DNA from: Cenococcum geophilum 1.58
Lineage: Eukaryota; Ascomycota; Dothideomycetes; Gloniales; Gloniaceae
Direction of reading: 5' to 3'
Length of the DNA stretch: 64,000 bases
Assembly: GCA_001692895.1 (NCBI GenBank)
Contig: KV748206.1
Span: 318,434-382,433, forward strand
The notes under the pieces are model-generated. The model had not been told where the DNA came from. It did no database searches and worked only from the letters and a program-made list of their open reading frames with translations. A program made the position numbers and the translations under genes. This document shows, piece by piece, positions 44,900 through 55,617 of this stretch. Position 1 is the first letter of the stretch, and every line of letters begins with the position of its first letter.

Positions 44900-47800
44900 T
44901 TAGAGACATTTCTAACCACTTTTAGACCTTTTACGGACAGCTAAGCCTTTAATATTACGACCGTATTAGCCAACCGTTCCTTTATATACTTAGTTACGCC
45001 CAAAAACTATCCCATAAGTACCCCTGTTATAGATGTTATAGATTATAAGTAGGACCTATTTGCATATATTACTATAGAACGCTATACCCCTAAGGAATTC
45101 TACGGTGTTATAATCGATATAGGTGCCTCTAAGAAGTCTACCGCAGGCTATAGATAATACCTTGTATATAGGACCACTATAAATAACAATACGGACATTA
45201 ATATTACGTAAACTAGGGCCGTAAACGTCTAATTCGGCATCGGCTTAACCGCATTAATTAGATTAGTTAAAGTTAAGACTTTAATTGGCCTAGTTAACTT
45301 CTACGTGGTAAAAGTGGATACCCCCTTCCTACTCTGTCTTGTAGATATGGATAGGTTATAGGTTTACTATAATAATATTACGGATACCTTGATCGGCCCT
45401 GTAACTGCCCTAGGAAGTAAGTATATTACCCTGCCAATTATATAACGATTTGGACACCCGTTTCTTATATAGGGAGAGACTTTACGGACCTATATTTAGG
45501 AATCTTTTAACTATAACCTGTACTACCTTACTAGTATGGAGATTAACTGTCTGTACTGCCGTTTCGGCTACCTGTTAGCCGAAAAGCTATATAGAGTCCT
45601 TGAATGCTCTGGACATGACGACGTTAATAGGAAGGCAGTTAATTACCTAACCAAATACTGCTCCTTTTGCTAGAAATACGGACGTTCCCCAGGCCGATTT
45701 AAGTTCACCCTTTATAAGGACCTTAACTTTAACCACTTAGTGTATATAGACATTATGTATATTAACGGCAGCCTAGTATTATATATAATTGACAAGGCAA
45801 CCCGCTATTAAGCCGCCCGTTAGTTGTAAAATATATCCATAAAGCATACTTGGGATATTTTATGGACCTGCTGGATTAATATATACGTTAGACCTCTTGA
45901 GTATATTACCCACGACGCCGGTAGAAACTTTATTAGTAAGGAATTCCAGTAGTATGCTATGGCCATGGCTATATTAACAAAAGCTATTCTAGTTAAGGTA
46001 TATTGGTCCGTCGGGCTTATTAAGTAAGCTTACCCAGTTTTATAGAGAGCTTATTAGATTATTATAGACGAGTATAAGGATATCTAAAAGGAACTGGCTT
46101 TATAGATGGCTGTAAAAGCCATTAATGATACCGCTGGCCCTAATAGACTAGTACCTACCCTTTTGGTTTATGGAGCCTACCTAAGGATAAGTAACCTAGG
46201 CCCCCCTATCCTATCTATTATGGAATGAGCAGCTATAATACGGAAGGTAATAACTAAAATAGTTAAGCTATGGGCCAAGTAAGCTATTAATAACGCCCTG
46301 TATTACTGTAACGGACCTAATATAACCCTAGTACACGACCTCCCGCTTAACTCTAAAGTCCTTATATGGCGTGAAAGCGGTAGTTAGAATGGACTTTATT
46401 GTTTACTGGCCGTAGAAAATAAGATATGCTATATATAGCTTTCTAGCGGGCCAACTAGCTTTAGAAGCACGTTTGTAAAACCCTACTTTCGGCCCGAAAA
46501 TACCTATAATGTTAAGCTAGACGAACTAGAAGCAATTACTAAACCAGACGAATTAGAAACGACTGCTGAATTAGATAAACTAGAGGCACCCTTACCTACC
46601 CTAGAGGTCCCCTAAAAACCTACTGAACCTACTAAACCTACTATAAAGCGTGGCCGAGGACGCCCCCGTAAGAATCCCGTAACGGAGAACTACCTAACCT
46701 CCGTAGGCATATCTGCAAAGCAATCTCCGCCTACAGATATATTAGTTCTAGTATAGGAAACCCCTTTTACAGACTTACGGCGTAAAGAGATCAACGGACT
46801 ACTTAAAAAGGATATCTTTGCGATTATAATGGAGAGAGATATTCCGTAAGGCGTCCGTATATTTAACTTACGCTTTATTAATAAGATTAAGCACCTTAGT
46901 ACTAACAAAGCCTTTAAGAAATTAAGGCTTATTATATAAGCTTATAATAACTAGGGAAAGGACCTAGTCCTTACGCAATCGCCTATAATTTAACGGGTTA
47001 GTTAACGGATTATACTTATACTTATACCTGGACTACAGCAAACTAAATCTATAGCCCTTTACTTACGGGATATCTTATAAGCCTATATGCAGTCTAATAT
47101 CTACCTAAGTAGGGATATCTTTATACGACTACCCTATAAGCTTAACCTATAACCAGGAACAATTTTATGGGTTATAAAACCTCTTTATGGAGTACCAGAA
47201 GCCAAAAACTATTGGTTTAAGATATACTACTAGCACCACATTAGTAAACTTAAAATAGAGCAGTTAACCTACGACCCCTACCTCCTATATAGCCTATTGA
47301 ACGGCCTTGGTATTATTAAACTCTAAATAGATAATACCCTCTTCTTAGTAGACCGGATATTTGCGGACGCTAAAGAGACTAAACTGTAAGAAGCTAAGTT
47401 CCTAGCAAAGCCGTAAGAGTAGTTAACTAAGTAAACTCCAATTAAGTTTAATGGAGGCTTAATTATATAAAAGGGTAATTTAATCTAGCTAACTTAGGAA
47501 CGCTAAGCTTAAAACCTAAAGCTTATTATAGTAAAGCCTACGGACCTCACTAGTTCCCGTAGAGAGACCTATAAGACTATAAATATAAAGGACTAATACG
47601 CTGCATAGCGTGCAAGAGGCGCCTATATTGCTATAGTCTGTTAACCTAAATCTGCCTATAATCTGTTCTTTGCGGCCCAGGTAGTAGACCTATAAGAAGA
47701 AAATATTAAGCAGCTTAATAAGCGCATTTAGTGGCAAATTAACAATGCAGTAAGGGGACTTACTTTTATACTACTAGACCTAAATTCCCTTAGCCTACTA

Positions 47801-48298
47801 GTATTTACGGGCGCATCTTTTACTAATAATAAAGACCTATTATTATAAATCGGCTTTATAATTGTACTTACGGACCATAATTAGGACGTAAATATACTGT
47901 ATTGGTCTTTAATTAAGTGCAAACAAGTAACCCGTAGTATACTAGCTTCTAAACTATATATACTAGCTTATGGATTTAATATAGCAGCCGCAATTAAATT
48001 AATGGTCTAGAAGATTCTATAACTAAAGTAGTTACCCCTGGTTTTATACACTAATTTAAAGTCCCTTTATGACTGCCTAGTTAAACTAGGTACAATATAA
48101 GAGAAGAGGCTTATAGTCGACCTAATATGCTTACGTTAGGCCTATAAATGACGTAAGATTATGGAGGTTAAATGGATTAGCAGTGGAGACAACCTAGTAG
48201 ACGCTATGACTAAGGCAAAGCTGTGTTAAGCTCTTAAAACCCTAATTAATATAAATAAGCTTAACCTAAAGGTTATAGAATGGGTAGAGCGAGACTAA
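44900..48298 (+). pseudogene. Copia pol: protease, integrase, RT, RNase H
   Basis: Protease motif DIGAS lies near 45118. Integrase occupies about 45520-46200, with a zinc-binding-like region (HDDVNRKAVN, CSFC) and catalytic segments near YIDIMYI and THDAGRNF. A linker at about 46500-46690 contains an unbroken AT-hook, KRGRGRPRKNP (46647-46679). The reverse transcriptase lies at about 46790-47450 (KPLYGVPEAKNYWF, IDNTLFLVD where a DD box is usual). RNase H sits at about 47800-48250 (GASFTNNKDLL, LKSLYDCLVK, SGDNLVDAMTKAK). The end is a TAA at 48296. Dozens of TAA/TAG stops and a D-to-N change in the RT box make it inactive. Confidence 0.88.
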
Positions 48299-48319
48299 TG
48301 GAGCATTTACGGTTTAGCT

Positions 48320-48370
48320 ACGGCCCGTTAGAAGGCCGTATGGTGCATTTACGGCCCGTTAAAAGGCCGT
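48320..48370 (+). repeat. Two tandem palindromes after pol
   Basis: ACGGCCCGTTAGAAGGCCGT (48320-48339) and ACGGCCCGTTAAAAGGCCGT (48351-48370) are near-identical hairpins 31 bp apart with ACGGCC/GGCCGT arms. They sit between the pol stop and the 3' LTR; they could form paired stem-loops in element RNA. Confidence 0.75.
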
Positions 48371-48548
48371 ATAGTTTATTTTACGGACCATAAGTAGGAC
48401 TTACAGCTAGCTTGGAGCACTATTTGGAAGGCAACCTAGAAGGCACCTTAGGAGGGATTTTCTATATATTTTCTTATGTGTTTTATAGTTCTATTAAGAT
48501 AATTACGGAGGCTATATATAAGTGGTTTCATTTTCTAAGTACCGCCAG

Positions 48549-48816
48549 TGTATAATTATAGCACCTGTCGTACTAACCGCGTGCTTACGCGTTTGGTACG
48601 CCGAGTACGCGTTTACGCGTTTGGTGCACTAACCACCCGCTTACGCGTCTGGTGCACTTCTGAAGCACTAACTAATTAGGGGGGAGGCGCATCAGTATAT
48701 AGACTACGTAGTCTGCTTTATATAATCGACAGTCACCATCTAAACAAGTATACGATACTACATGTATTTCGTGCCCGTGGATACGACTTACTCGTGCTAT
48801 TAAGTTAGTACGAATA
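48549..48816 (+). repeat. Copia 3' LTR
   Basis: 268 bp, same ends as the 5' LTR; ACGCGT words at 48587, 48607, 48615 and 48643. Less mutated than the 5' LTR. Confidence 0.93.
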
Positions 48817-48821
48817 GGTAT

Positions 48822-49200
48822 ATTTAGAGCGGGCCAGCTGCCCTCCCTACTAGCGGTAGGTAAATCTAAGTAGGATAATAGCGTTATATGGCCAAAGTAT
48901 ATATTATAATCTAATTAAGTACCTTATAGGTTTCATCTCTCTCCGGAATTAAGTTATATTTATCTAGAAGTAGGCTTAGAATAAATTAATAGCTTAAGCT
49001 AAAATGGCAATATGCGCTATATAATAATAACTAATAAAGTACTAAGGTGGAGCATATAGCCTATATAGTAATTTTATCTAGAATCTTAAAGAGGCTAAGA
49101 ATAAAAGAGTGTAAAGGCTGGAAAATAAGATCTAGCCTATTAATAAAATCTTTATAAAAAAGAAAGTAGTATTAGCTGTTATTAACTTTAAATATATATA
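48822..49200. other. Decayed spacer
   Basis: It begins with a short match (GAGCGGGCCAGCTGCCCTCC) to the outer TIR transposon end at 40900-40931, so the copia element inserted at or near a fragment of that transposon family. No gene seen. Confidence 0.5.
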
Positions 49201-51631
49201 CCCCACCAAGTCGCCCTCCAAATCCCTATAGAGTAGGGAGAGAAGCGTATCTGTAAGATTTGTTCTACTCTCCTTTACTAGTTATAGGAACGTACGCTAA
49301 CGTCCTAGCTTGCCTAGTATTATAAGTTCAAAATCGTAAATACTACTTTTAAAGATACCTTTACCAGACTAGCCAAGTTAAGAGACTTTTTCTTTAATTA
49401 ACTGCCGTTTTACACGGATAAGTTCGTTAAGGAGCTCTATATAGCTAGTGCCGGTGCCTACTTCTATCTAGTAGTAGTAATATATTATCGCCTCCGTGAG
49501 GTTATATAGGACCTTTTTATCTATATTATTATCCGGTTTTATAGGTAAGGCCTTAATCTAAGCAAGAAGGGCCCTAGCAATAGCGAAATTGGCATTAAAC
49601 ACTGCGTTATTGGTTTAAAGTTCTAGTATATCCTAGATGTCTTTTATATACAAAAAGTCGCGTACAGTTTGGTATAGGAAATTAACCTTAAACTTAATAA
49701 ATAAGTGTTGCGATATATGTTCGTATACCTCTAAAAGACCCTTACAGCGTGCTTTAAGGCGTTTACACATACTTTTATGCCATAAAATAACCTCTACATT
49801 ATTATACACCCTAATTTTGGCTTTAATAGCGAAGTTAGGGTCATCCTTATCAAGAAATGAGTATATAAGCAGCAAGAGTAGTCTAGTTACGTAAAGAGCT
49901 ATACGGAAATTTTAAGCCGTTTAATATTTGTATACTTTGTTAATAGTGTTAAGAATATACCAGAAGAAAGATTCTAGGTTGGAGGGCAGTATCCTAAGTC
50001 GCCGCTGGAGGTTAATAACTTTATTATTATTTCTAAGCCCTTGGAGAATGCTTTAAATTACTATAAACACCCAGAGGAATACTCCCTAGAATGAGTTTAC
50101 TATCTCTAGAATAAAATCTCCGTACTAAGAGTTATGTTCCTAAAGTACCTAAAATTTGGCATTTTCCTTAAGTTTATTACGGGTATATAGCTTAATATTA
50201 TTTCTCGTTAGATCCTAAATGCGGAGATTATAATATCCGTTAAAGGCATCTACAAAAATATTCTATAGCCAGCTAGATACGCAGACCTTAATATTCAAAT
50301 TATTAAATCCTTTAATAATAGAAATGAGTTCTTTATAATCTCTATTATACTTATTAAGACCATTAATAAAGAGGCAAAATCTTATAGAACTAGAAGTTAG
50401 CTCTATAAGCTTAGTAATTGCTTATATAAGTTCTAAACACGTCTATTAATCTTAATAGCTAAAAAACTAACATAAAGAGCATATAGTAGAAATTAGGTCC
50501 GGGTATTTTTATAATATTATAAAAAGAAGTGACCGGAGAAGGCCCTCCTGCGACTTCTATATTACTATTCCTATAAATTAGAAGAAATAGCTTGTGGTAA
50601 CAATTTTCTTACCGTTTACCTATTGCTGGAGAAATCCTAGGGTTCGGCTATTCCTATATAGGTATTTTATTAAAGTTAATTTCCTAGATTTAGGCTTTCC
50701 CGTAATCTAATAGATATTTAGCATCTCGCTGGATATTAGCCATAGTATAAACTTGGTCCCTTTAGGGGAATTAAAGATCTAGCCGAACGTCTTTGTATAA
50801 GCCAGTTAAATATCTAAATGCCGGAATTTTATCTGTTTAAACTCTAAACTTTTAAGCACCCCTACTTTGGTAGCTATATTTAAAGCCTACTTAGTAAGCC
50901 CGGATAGTTTTCTGTCTAAGTTATCTAAAGCAACGTTAGTAGTAGTAGTGCCTAATATGCGCCTAATTAAGTCTAAAGACTTACCCAGCTGGTTAATCTA
51001 TTCGTCTCTTTAGATTCCTATTTAGATATTCTTGGTTTAAATAGTCGTTAGGAACGTCAACACGCTTAATTATTTATTACTAATAGTCTAGTTAGCAAAA
51101 TACATCCCAAACTAGATATTTACTATACCCTAACGCTTAGGAAACCTAGTAGGAGTAAGGGAACGCAGAAGAGTTTTACCTTAAGAGGGTAATTAGCTAA
51201 ACCGACAGTTAACTTTAGATTAAATTTAAAGTTTTCTATAGCTTTTTAATTTTTTCTACTAACTAAACACTTTTTATAATCTGGCGAAAGCTCTCTAATA
51301 TCCGCCTAAGGCCCTTAGAGTCCTTATTAATCCTAAGGGACTATAATATAAAGAGGAGCTTATCCGCCTTTTCTCTGCTTATATTTACTAGCTTTATTAA
51401 TAAGGCCTCCTTTTATATCCATAGGTATCCGCCAGATTTACTAGATAAATTTAACTTCCCACTAAGGCTTTAGAGGTTTGCTATAATAGTTTTAAGATCT
51501 TTATTTTCTTTTATAGTACTATCCACGGACCTATAGATCTTATAGCCCTCCGAGAATAGCTTAATACCAAATTCTGCGAACTATATAATATTAGCCGCAG
51601 CGCCGAGCGCTAAAAAGGGGTTAAGGACCAT
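49200..51631 (-). pseudogene. NACHT-type NLR pseudogene
   Basis: Read on the minus strand from ATG 51631. The N-terminal ~150 residues (PFLALGAAANII, FSEGYKIYRSVDS, LSGKLNLSSKSGGYL) are of the common fungal NLR N-terminal helical type. The nucleotide-binding domain follows: the P-loop reads GKPKSRKLTLIKYL (about 50675-50705) where GKPGSGKST is usual, so two Gly and the Ser are lost. Next come KSQEGLLRSLLF and then QDLTRNNIKLYTRNKLKE. The post-NACHT region has LLIYSFLDKDDPNF and FKVNFLYQTVRDFLYIKD (open frame 49875-49633). Its end fades near 49200. Such proteins sense non-self and trigger incompatibility or defence reactions. TAA/TAG stops and P-loop loss make it dead. Confidence 0.85.
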
Positions 51632-52250
51632 CCTAAGGCATCTCCTTTACTATAGCGAGTAGTGCAGGTGTATCTTTAAATATAAATTTAGCCTATCTAA
51701 TAAGTAGAAGATATTATGCTTAGCCCTATAAGCTAAAACTAGATATTAGGAAAAAAAATAGCAAAGACTTTACTAGTAACGCGAAAGGTGTAGGGTGGGT
51801 ATAATAAGCAAATATATTATTCAAGACTACTTAGCCCTGTAAATGCTAAATAATACTATCTATAGCTAGAGGTATAGTAATAGGGCGAACCTAGCAGTAC
51901 GCCTTATAGCCGGTAAGGAAGCGACTTACCTACTCTAGTATATCCACCTAATAGAGACAGGAAAGAGCACAAGAGCCTAAGGCATAAGGACAATAAATAG
52001 GAGTAGGAAGATGGTAAAGATAGTAGATAGGCGCGACAGAGCAGAAGAAGAGGAGTAATAGTAGACTAATGTAAACCGATTAAGGCAATTAAAGACTTAT
52101 ATCTTAGTAAGCTCTTAAAACGTAGTTACTTTTTTCTAAAGAATATCCGTGCTTTGCTAAGATACTAATAGTAGTTAAGAAGTTCACCATATTATTCTAG
52201 TCTTTACTCCTCTCCTTTTACTCCGTCGCGCCTATCTACTAATTATACGC
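51632..52250. other. Decayed spacer between divergent pseudogenes
   Basis: Between the minus-strand NLR start and the plus-strand CHAT frame. It may hold the eroded N-terminal part of the CHAT gene, but I can support nothing specific. Confidence 0.45.
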
Positions 52251-53470
52251 GGAGGACTGCTTTAATGGGCCGATTAGAAGTAATTACAAAGCTTAAGAAG
52301 TGCGTATAAGATATCTAGCAACTTCCTAGATTTGGCCAATTTTATAAAGGCCTTATTACTAAGTAGATGCAACGCTGTACTACAAAAGGCAGTATTATAG
52401 TGGTAAATATCACTAACCTTAAAAGCGATGCTATTATTATTACTACTAATATATCTAAGGTCCTCCTACTTTTAGGTTTAAGGGCACGCAAAGCTAAGGA
52501 CTGGATTAATTAGGACCTTACTATAACTTTATTAAGTAATTAGGGCCGCAAAAATAAAGCCTACCTTTAATTCTTATTATGGCTATGGCGCGGGTATATA
52601 AGGCCTATATTAGATAAGCTATATACAGCCTCCTATAAAAGACCTACTAAAGATTTAATAGATCAAAACCGGCCTTACTAGTTCCTTCCCTTTCTATTTA
52701 GGCGACGATATCTTTACTAGACTAACGGAAAGTGCGTATTACCGGGCTATTTTATCCTATACGCCGATAATTAAAGCCCTTTAATATACCTAAGAGCGTA
52801 CTAGAACCACTACCCCATCTTACTATAATCCTTAGAAAGTAGCTATTCTAACTATACCTAAAACCCTTAGTGCAAGTAATCTTTTAGGGACAAGAGCGGA
52901 GAGATTTAAGGTTATAGCGGCTATAGGGCCTTCTGTTTTTATATAGACTTTAGAGTACCTAGACGTTATAAGCGCTATAACTTAACTCTAGGAGTGCAAT
53001 ATTACCTACTTTGCCTACTACAGGGTATTAGATCTAGTTAACCCTTTTAGAAGTAGCCTAATACTGTAGACGGCTAGGACATCTACTTAAGAGCTAAGGT
53101 AGGATATACTAAGCGTTTATAAGGTATCTTAGGCCCACCTCTCGCAAGCGGAGATTACATACCTCTCGGCCTACTTAACCGCGTAGAACTAGGCGATAAG
53201 GCTTTCAGACAAAGTGCTTTACGTTATTAGTAGGTTCCAGGTTGCTGGATTTAGGCATATAGTTAGGTATCTATGGCCGTCTAACGATAAGGTATATATA
53301 GATGTTGCGAAGTCGTTCTACTCCGAACTTAGTTAAGGTAGAACTACGAGGTACTATAATAGAACTACTGCATTAGCATTACATAGGGCCGTTGTGAAGA
53401 TTTGGGAAAGGAATAAATATAGTAAGCGGCTGCTGCTCTGGGCGCAGTACGTGCATTTTAGGGCACTAGA
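52250..53470 (+). pseudogene. CHAT-domain (caspase-like) pseudogene
   Basis: Two frames on the plus strand (change near 52850) align in order with fungal CHAT proteases: GSIIVVNITNLKSDAIIIT (52385), LLWLWRGYIRPILDKLYT (52570), then TARTSTXELR-like and DILSVYKVS (53110), QVAGFRHIVRYLWPSNDK (53230), and TALALHRAVVKIWE with LLLWAQYVHF (53370-53460). CHAT is a caspase-fold Cys protease domain, found in fungi with TPR or NLR modules. Both catalytic residues are gone: the HG His is now Tyr-Arg (53019-53024) and the SAC Cys reads SAY (53172-53174). All are G-to-A or C-to-T changes. The last 100 residues are nearly unbroken. Confidence 0.82.
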
Positions 53471-53904
53471 GAAGAGATTATTAGCGCTAAGGGCAGACTC
53501 TTAGGCGCCTAATTTATAGATAGGAGGAGCATAAATAGGCTATCCCTTAGCACGATAAGACCCTACAAGAAAGTAGTTTATGCGCAAATACTAGAATTAA
53601 AAGTACGTGTATGGTCACAGAGCCTTAATCCTATTAATTCTATTAGCTGGCTCTTAATAATAACCATAGGGCCTATTTTATTGTGCTAAGGGATAGCGCG
53701 GACTAACAAAGTTATAACGTACTTATTTTACGCGTATATAGCTACGTACTAGTACCTAAGTATTTATTCTAAGGCGTAATGGCGGCCTAAAGAGATAAAT
53801 AAGTAAGGTACTTAGTTATATGTAATATATACTTTAGCAATATAACATTAACATCCCGCCTAAACTAATTGGGCGTATTTTTAGTCCCATATAGGTTACG
53901 CTTT
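53471..53904. other. Decayed spacer with a 159-bp inverted-repeat element
   Basis: No gene. GCTATCCCTTAGCACGATAA (53539-53558) is mirrored by TTATTGTGCTAAGGGATAGC (53678-53697), giving a possible 159-bp MITE. No target duplication is evident. Confidence 0.6.
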
Positions 53905-54968
53905 GCTACCGCTAGTAGGGAGGGCGGCTAACCTACTCTAGCTATACCCTTATTAAGGGTCTACTTCTTAGGATTAAAGAATAGAGGAAATAGGGGAACT
54001 ATAGTTGGTGTTGGAATAAACGGTCTTAAGTGTGGTGTTATGGCAGTAATACACTACCTCTACTACTTGGCGTTTAGCTTAGCGCGGTTACTAAGTTAAC
54101 TAAACTATCTAACCTATATCCTCATTAACGGATATATATTAAAGGTATAGGCGCTCCTATAGGCGGGTTTTCCATAGGGATTAGCACTAGCCCTATAACT
54201 AGGCCTTTTTAACCCTAGGGCTCTTAATTACACCTATACTTTTAAACTTAGCGCTATTAACGTATTTCAGACCAACCCTTTTGTTTATAGTTGTCGGAGT
54301 AGAGTTCCTCCAGGCTTCGCGGAGCCACCGCTAGGGGCGATCTCTTATTAGGTTGGGCTTGTCTTGCCCTCTTATTAGCTAAATCTTTTACCCTCTTATT
54401 AGTTAAATCTTTGAGCCCTCTTATCAGTTAAATTTTTGAGCCCTCTTATCTGTTAAATCTTTAAGCCCTCCCATTGGTTAAATCTTTGAGCCCTCTCATC
54501 TGTTAAATATTTGGGCCCTCTTATTTATTAAATATTTAAGCCCTCTTATCTATCAAATCTTTGAGCCCTCTTATTTGTCAAATCTTTAAGCCCTCTTATC
54601 TGTTAAATCTTTAAGCCCACTTATTTATTAAATATTTAAGCCCTCTTATTCGTTAGATCTTTAAGCCCTCTTATTTATTAAATCTTTAAGCCCTCTTATT
54701 AGTTAGCTTTTTACCTCTTTAGGCTAATTAATATATTCTCTTTGGAATTTCTTTACGCCGCTAGTGTAGTTGGTTAGGAGGTATAGGTAGGAGAGGGGAT
54801 CCTTAAGTGTATTCGCTTATTAAGATCGGCTTGTTATTTACTTGGGTATAAACGTTCTATCTCCTTTGCAAAGTAGATCGTAGCTTTAACCGCGCTAATG
54901 TCTAGGAAACGCCACAAAAACAAGGGTGTGGCCAGTGCGGGTCGGCCATCCTCCCTGCTGGTGGTCGC
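53905..54968. mobile_element. Minisatellite-bearing TIR transposon (copy C, 1.06 kb)
   Basis: The left end GCTACCGCTAGTAGGGAGGG and the reverse complement of the right end, GCGACCACCAGCAGGGAGGA, lead into ~50-bp inverted repeats. Internally it matches copy B without the middle insertion (GTTGGAATAAACGGTCTTAAG; AGGCTTCGCGGAGCCACC; 25-bp minisatellite 54366-54712; GGGGATCCTTAAGTGTATTC). The left end is more C-to-T mutated than the right. No transposase; no certain target duplication. Confidence 0.82.
54366..54712 (+). repeat. ~25-bp minisatellite (copy C)
   Basis: About 13-14 units, here mostly of the form GTTAAATCTTTGAGCCCTCT plus TATYT, homologous to 30545 and 40381 but with its own AGCCC variant, as if homogenised within the array. 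Confidence 0.85.
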
Positions 54969-55617
54969 GACTTGTAGTGCTAAACCTCTTTTATTACCGT
55001 TACATATCACTTCTAAGCGTGCTTACGCAGCTCGCCCGTCCCGCACTTGCACTGGGGGACGCCATAAGTATTGACTCGCAAAATAAAGTCCTGTCACTAT
55101 GTTCTCCATTTATCACTCGTTTAGGGCTTCGAGCGATACCGATTATCGGTTCGTTAGTGTATCCACGCCAGTGCAACTGAAGAAGCTGCGAATGCGCGAG
55201 ACGGAGAGAGCTGCGTCTGCCCGTACCACCAGACAGAATTACTGAGCAATTATATTCAGCGTAAAGAAATGACCTCATGCTCGTTCCCTTTCCTTTCCCT
55301 TTTTATAAAGTGCATGACTGCCTTATACATTCGTCATGCTTTATATTATCACTCGACCGCAGTGACGGAAGTCGAAACACATGTAGACGGAAACAAGCAA
55401 ATAATTGGCTATAGTAGTGATCAGCTGATACCGGTACTGTGGAGGCGGCTGAGCCGAAGCTAAGATGCAGCGATCCTCTGGCCATTCTTCTTGCACTTTC
55501 TAGCCTTGCCACGCACATTGCTATCTATTATTCTAAACAATTACTTGTGTTTGAGGTAAGATACAAAGAATTATTCGCAATTCCATTAGTTAAATTATGC
55601 ACAGCAAGACCCTCCTT
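54969..55617. other. Better-preserved flank upstream of PNP pseudogene
   Basis: Base composition is close to normal (55000-55560). Short open frames in all directions have no recognisable domain. It is probably the former promoter/5' region of the PNP gene. Confidence 0.5.

Larger units (their letters stand above)
41802..44900 (+). pseudogene. Copia gag, split by a tandem-repeat block
   Basis: The frame starts at ATG 41802 and has the acidic-aromatic segment EDFTDFTEAIF near 41960. The capsid-like part stops near 42565 (FMDLC...KANIPK) and resumes at about 44103 with YSTMLRGLALNYYYTNL, which is the expected continuation. A zinc knuckle CFVCGKEGCWS (near 44705) is preserved, unlike that of the gypsy element. 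Stops are TAA/TAG. The break is an insertion, not a deletion, because both sides join in family order. Confidence 0.82.
41029..48816 (+). mobile_element. Ty1/copia retrotransposon, complete but RIP-decayed
   Basis: Two 268-bp LTRs (41029-41296 and 48549-48816) are flanked by a perfect 5-bp duplication GGTAT (41024-41028 and 48817-48821). Between them the order gag - protease - integrase - reverse transcriptase - RNase H, with integrase before RT, marks Ty1/copia (Pseudoviridae type). Gag is interrupted by a 1.5-kb block of tandem repeats (about 42570-44100). All genes carry TAA/TAG stops at Gln-like positions. The LTRs differ at about 13 sites, all transitions, and in every case the left LTR has T or A. 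Confidence 0.95.

Noticed and set aside
53905..54968. Target-site duplication for the outer TIR element
   Set aside because: Flanks of copies B and C show no identical short sequence at any reasonable end definition.
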